From: DASRJX01 sp035649235
GTDB lineage: Bacteria; Acidobacteriota; Polarisedimenticolia; Gp22-AA2
Reading direction: 5' to 3'
NCBI GenBank assembly: GCA_035649235.1
Contig: DASRJX010000251.1
Span: forward strand, 1 to 6,932
DNA: 6,932 nt
Shown here in pieces: positions 5,487 to 6,932 of the stretch. Below the pieces are notes generated by a model. That model ran no database searches and was not told the origin of the DNA. It worked only from the letters and a program-made list of their open reading frames with translations. How positions within the stretch are numbered: the stretch's first letter is position 1; each line of letters starts with the position of its first letter. The position numbers and the translations under genes are program-made.

Positions 5487-6092
5487 ATGGCACGAGCAAG
5501 ACGGAAGACCGAAGAGGAGACCGGCAAGTCGATCAAGCAGGGGATCGTGAACGTCATCGACGGCGCCGGAGACGTGACCAGCTCGATGGTTGAAGCAGTG
5601 AGCAAGACCGTCGCGACGACGATCAAAGGCGTCGGAGGCATCGCCAGCTCGATGGTGCAGGCGATCGCGGAGGTGGTCCAGGGCACGATTCAGGCGGCCG
5701 TGGACGTCGGCGGCGACCTCGGATCGGCAGCCAAGGGCATCGTGATCGGCGTGCTGCGCGGGACCAAAGAGGCGGGCGCCGCCAACCTCGAGACGATCAG
5801 TCATACCGCAGAGTCCGTGATCAAGGCCACGGCCCGGGTTTCCGGCGACCTCGGCTCGGCTGCGAAGGGGCTCGTCGAGGGCGCCATCCAGGGCGCCAAG
5901 GAGATCGGCCTGGATGCCACGCAGGCGGCTTCGGCCGCGGCCGACGGCGCGCTGAAGGCCGTCGGCGGCGTCGGCACCGCGGCCGGCCAGAAGGTACGCG
6001 ACGCCCTGACCGGCACGATCGCGGGCGTCAAGGTCGTCCTCAAGGAGCCGTTCCGGAAGGAGCCGTCCCGGCCGGACCACCCCGAGAGCTAG
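5487..6092 (+). CDS. Hypothetical protein of 22-residue amphipathic repeats
   Basis: A 201-residue soluble protein of no family I recognise. A basic, hydrophilic start (1-18) is followed by Gly/Ala/Val-rich sequence with a 22-residue period. GDVTSSMVEAVSKTVATTIK (28-47) matches GGIASSMVQAIAEVVQGTIQ (50-69) at offset 22. GDLGSAAKGIVIGVLRGTKE (76-95) matches GDLGSAAKGLVEGAIQGAKE (120-139) at offset 44. The C-terminus (186-201) is charged and Pro-rich. There is no signal peptide and no long hydrophobic transmembrane segment. Repeats of 11/22 residues that form amphipathic helices are known in apolipoproteins, LEA group 3 proteins and synucleins, which bind lipid or other surfaces. A granule- or membrane-coating role is inference only. 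The start is firm: AGGAGGTGA lies 3 nt before ATG, the best ribosome binding site in the window, which suggests high expression. It may have its own promoter within 5290-5486. Confidence 0.85.
   Translation: MARARRKTEEETGKSIKQGIVNVIDGAGDVTSSMVEAVSKTVATTIKGVGGIASSMVQAIAEVVQGTIQAAVDVGGDLGSAAKGIVIGVLRGTKEAGAANLETISHTAESVIKATARVSGDLGSAAKGLVEGAIQGAKEIGLDATQAASAAADGALKAVGGVGTAAGQKVRDALTGTIAGVKVVLKEPFRKEPSRPDHPES
5578..5859 (+). repeat. 66-bp-period repeats inside the 22-mer gene
   Basis: The protein repeat is still visible in the DNA: CCAGCTCGATGGT occurs at 5578-5590 and 5644-5656 (66 bp apart), and GGCGACCTCGG at 5712-5722 and 5844-5854 (132 bp, or 2 x 66), with more similarity just after each copy. 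The gene therefore probably grew by tandem duplication of a 66-bp unit that has since diverged. Confidence 0.65.
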
Positions 6093-6111
6093 CCCGGGTT
6101 TCTCACCGGGC
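6092..6111. terminator. GC-rich hairpin after the 22-mer gene
   Basis: GCCCGG (6092-6097) pairs with CCGGGC (6106-6111) around an 8-nt loop, directly at the stop codon of the rightward gene and between two convergent genes. There is no T-run after it. The position supports a termination or 3'-end role; the stem is short. Confidence 0.3.
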
Positions 6112-6120
6112 CAGGCTCCC

Positions 6121-6134
6121 CGCTCCCGGGAGCG
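6121..6134. terminator. 14-bp perfect palindrome between convergent genes
   Basis: CGCTCCCGGGAGCG is a perfect palindrome with no loop bases, 20 bp beyond the stop of the leftward gene and 28 bp beyond that of the rightward one. It could act in both directions as part of a bidirectional terminator, though the lack of T-runs and of an open loop weakens this. Confidence 0.25.
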
Positions 6135-6154
6135 CCCCCCTCGCGGACCGCCGC

Positions 6155-6932
6155 TCAGTCGTGCCCCATCAGCTCCGCGAGGGGGGACAGCTTCTCCTCG
6201 TGCGTGCAGTAGATCCGGATCATCGCCAGCACGGGGACCGCCATCAGGGCCCCCACGGCGCCCCAGATCCATCCGCCCACCAGGAGCGCGACGATCACGA
6301 CGGGAGGGCTGAGCGACAGCCTCCGGCCGACGACCATCGGCGTCACGAACTGTCCTTCGATCGTCGCCAGGACCAGGAACACCACCGGCGGGAGCAGCGC
6401 CCGCGTCACGGTGTCGAACGTCAGGATGGCGACCAGGCTCAAGACGACCAGCGTCACGGTGCTCCCCAGGTAGGGGACATAGTTCAGGACGGCGGCCACA
6501 ACACCCCAAAGCACCGGGTTGGGTATCCCGAGAAGGGACATCGCGAGGGCCGTCGCCAGTCCGAGGCCGGCGTTGATGCACGAGATGGCCAGCAGGTAGT
6601 TGGAGAACTCCCGCTGGATCTCCGCTGTGATCTTGACCACGCGGACCTTGGCTCGCAGGCGATCCTGGACCTTCACCAGCTTGCGCAGGAACGTCTCTCC
6701 TGAAGCCAGAAGGAAGAACAGCAGGATGACGACCTGCGCGGCGTAGAGGACGGCGGCGCGCGTCGTCGCGAGCAGACGGGTGGCGAGAGACGGCTCCTTG
6801 ACCGTGACCTCCGGAGGCGGCGCTGCGTCGTCGACGCGGGCGATCTCCTCGACCGTCTCGGCCGCCATCCGTGCCTCGATCACCGACTTCTTCACGGAGC
6901 GCAGCCGGTGCTCGAGCTCGCGCATCGTCTCC
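6155..6932 (-). CDS. AI-2E/PerM family transporter (N-terminus beyond window)
   Basis: The last 258 residues of a leftward membrane protein. An ATG at 6925 exists, but the frame stays open to the window edge and the family usually has about 340-380 residues with two further membrane segments at the N-terminus, so the true start lies outside. Numbered from the ATG at 6925: a charged, Pro-containing segment (1-50), then membrane segments near 55-75, 108-134, 137-153, 156-171, 175-190 and a long hydrophobic stretch 206-238. Family signatures are the NYLLAISCINAGLGLATAL run (109-127), LNYVPYLG (147-154) and EGQFVTPMVVGRRLSLSP (190-207). Members include proteins linked to AI-2 export and Na+/H+ antiport; the substrate cannot be read from sequence. 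It converges on the 22-mer gene, and no functional link to the phosphate genes is evident. Confidence 0.9.
   Translation of the reverse strand, partial: ETMRELEHRLRSVKKSVIEARMAAETVEEIARVDDAAPPPEVTVKEPSLATRLLATTRAAVLYAAQVVILLFFLLASGETFLRKLVKVQDRLRAKVRVVKITAEIQREFSNYLLAISCINAGLGLATALAMSLLGIPNPVLWGVVAAVLNYVPYLGSTVTLVVLSLVAILTFDTVTRALLPPVVFLVLATIEGQFVTPMVVGRRLSLSPPVVIVALLVGGWIWGAVGALMAVPVLAMIRIYCTHEEKLSPLAELMGHD

Noticed and set aside
5487..6092. 22-mer repeat protein as a membrane protein
   Set aside because: The hydrophobic residues are regularly broken by Lys, Glu, Asp and Gln; no stretch is long enough for a transmembrane helix.
5328..6581. 417-residue minus-strand frame spanning the 22-mer gene and part of the AI-2E gene
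   Set aside because: It crosses two convincing genes and a convergent gap; its composition is typical of a GC-rich shadow frame.

Overview
The window is very GC-rich bacterial DNA with tightly packed genes, frequent GTG/TTG starts and long spurious antisense open frames. No gene gives a firm taxonomic placement. The secreted beta-helix-type protein at the left edge and the general gene style would fit a high-GC soil or sediment lineage such as Acidobacteriota; this is a guess from style, not a marker-based assignment.

Layout, left to right: (1) a leftward secreted protein, cut by the left edge (1-268); (2) a leftward pair with a 4-bp overlap, a CHAD-domain protein (2026-2940) followed by an exopolyphosphatase of the Ppx/GppA family (419-2029); (3) a divergent intergenic region (2941-3134) with an 11-bp direct repeat resembling a Pho box; (4) a rightward set of two tandem thymidylate-kinase-like proteins (3135-3920 and 3920-4756, overlapping by 1 bp) and a SixA-type phosphohistidine phosphatase (4771-5289, 14 bp further on); (5) a 197-bp gap with a strong hairpin and other inverted repeats; (6) a rightward gene for a 201-residue protein built from 22-residue amphipathic repeats, with an excellent ribosome binding site (5487-6092); (7) a convergent gap with GC-rich inverted repeats; (8) a leftward AI-2E/PerM-family membrane protein, cut by the right edge (6155-6932).

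The common thread is probably inorganic phosphate and polyphosphate. Ppx hydrolyses polyphosphate. CHAD proteins bind polyphosphate and have been found on polyphosphate granules in other bacteria. SixA-type phosphatases are frequent companions of CHAD and polyphosphate genes. The two kinase-like proteins are the least explained part. They share signatures with each other and lack the canonical dTMP-binding REPGG motif. The second has Arg in place of the Walker A Lys, suggesting a catalytic/degenerate pair with a substrate other than dTMP. Candidate Pho-box-like repeats with 11-bp spacing lie both in the divergent region and ahead of the secreted protein. This would fit control by phosphate starvation, but it is inference. 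No polyphosphate kinase, tRNA, rRNA, CRISPR array or mobile element is visible in the window.
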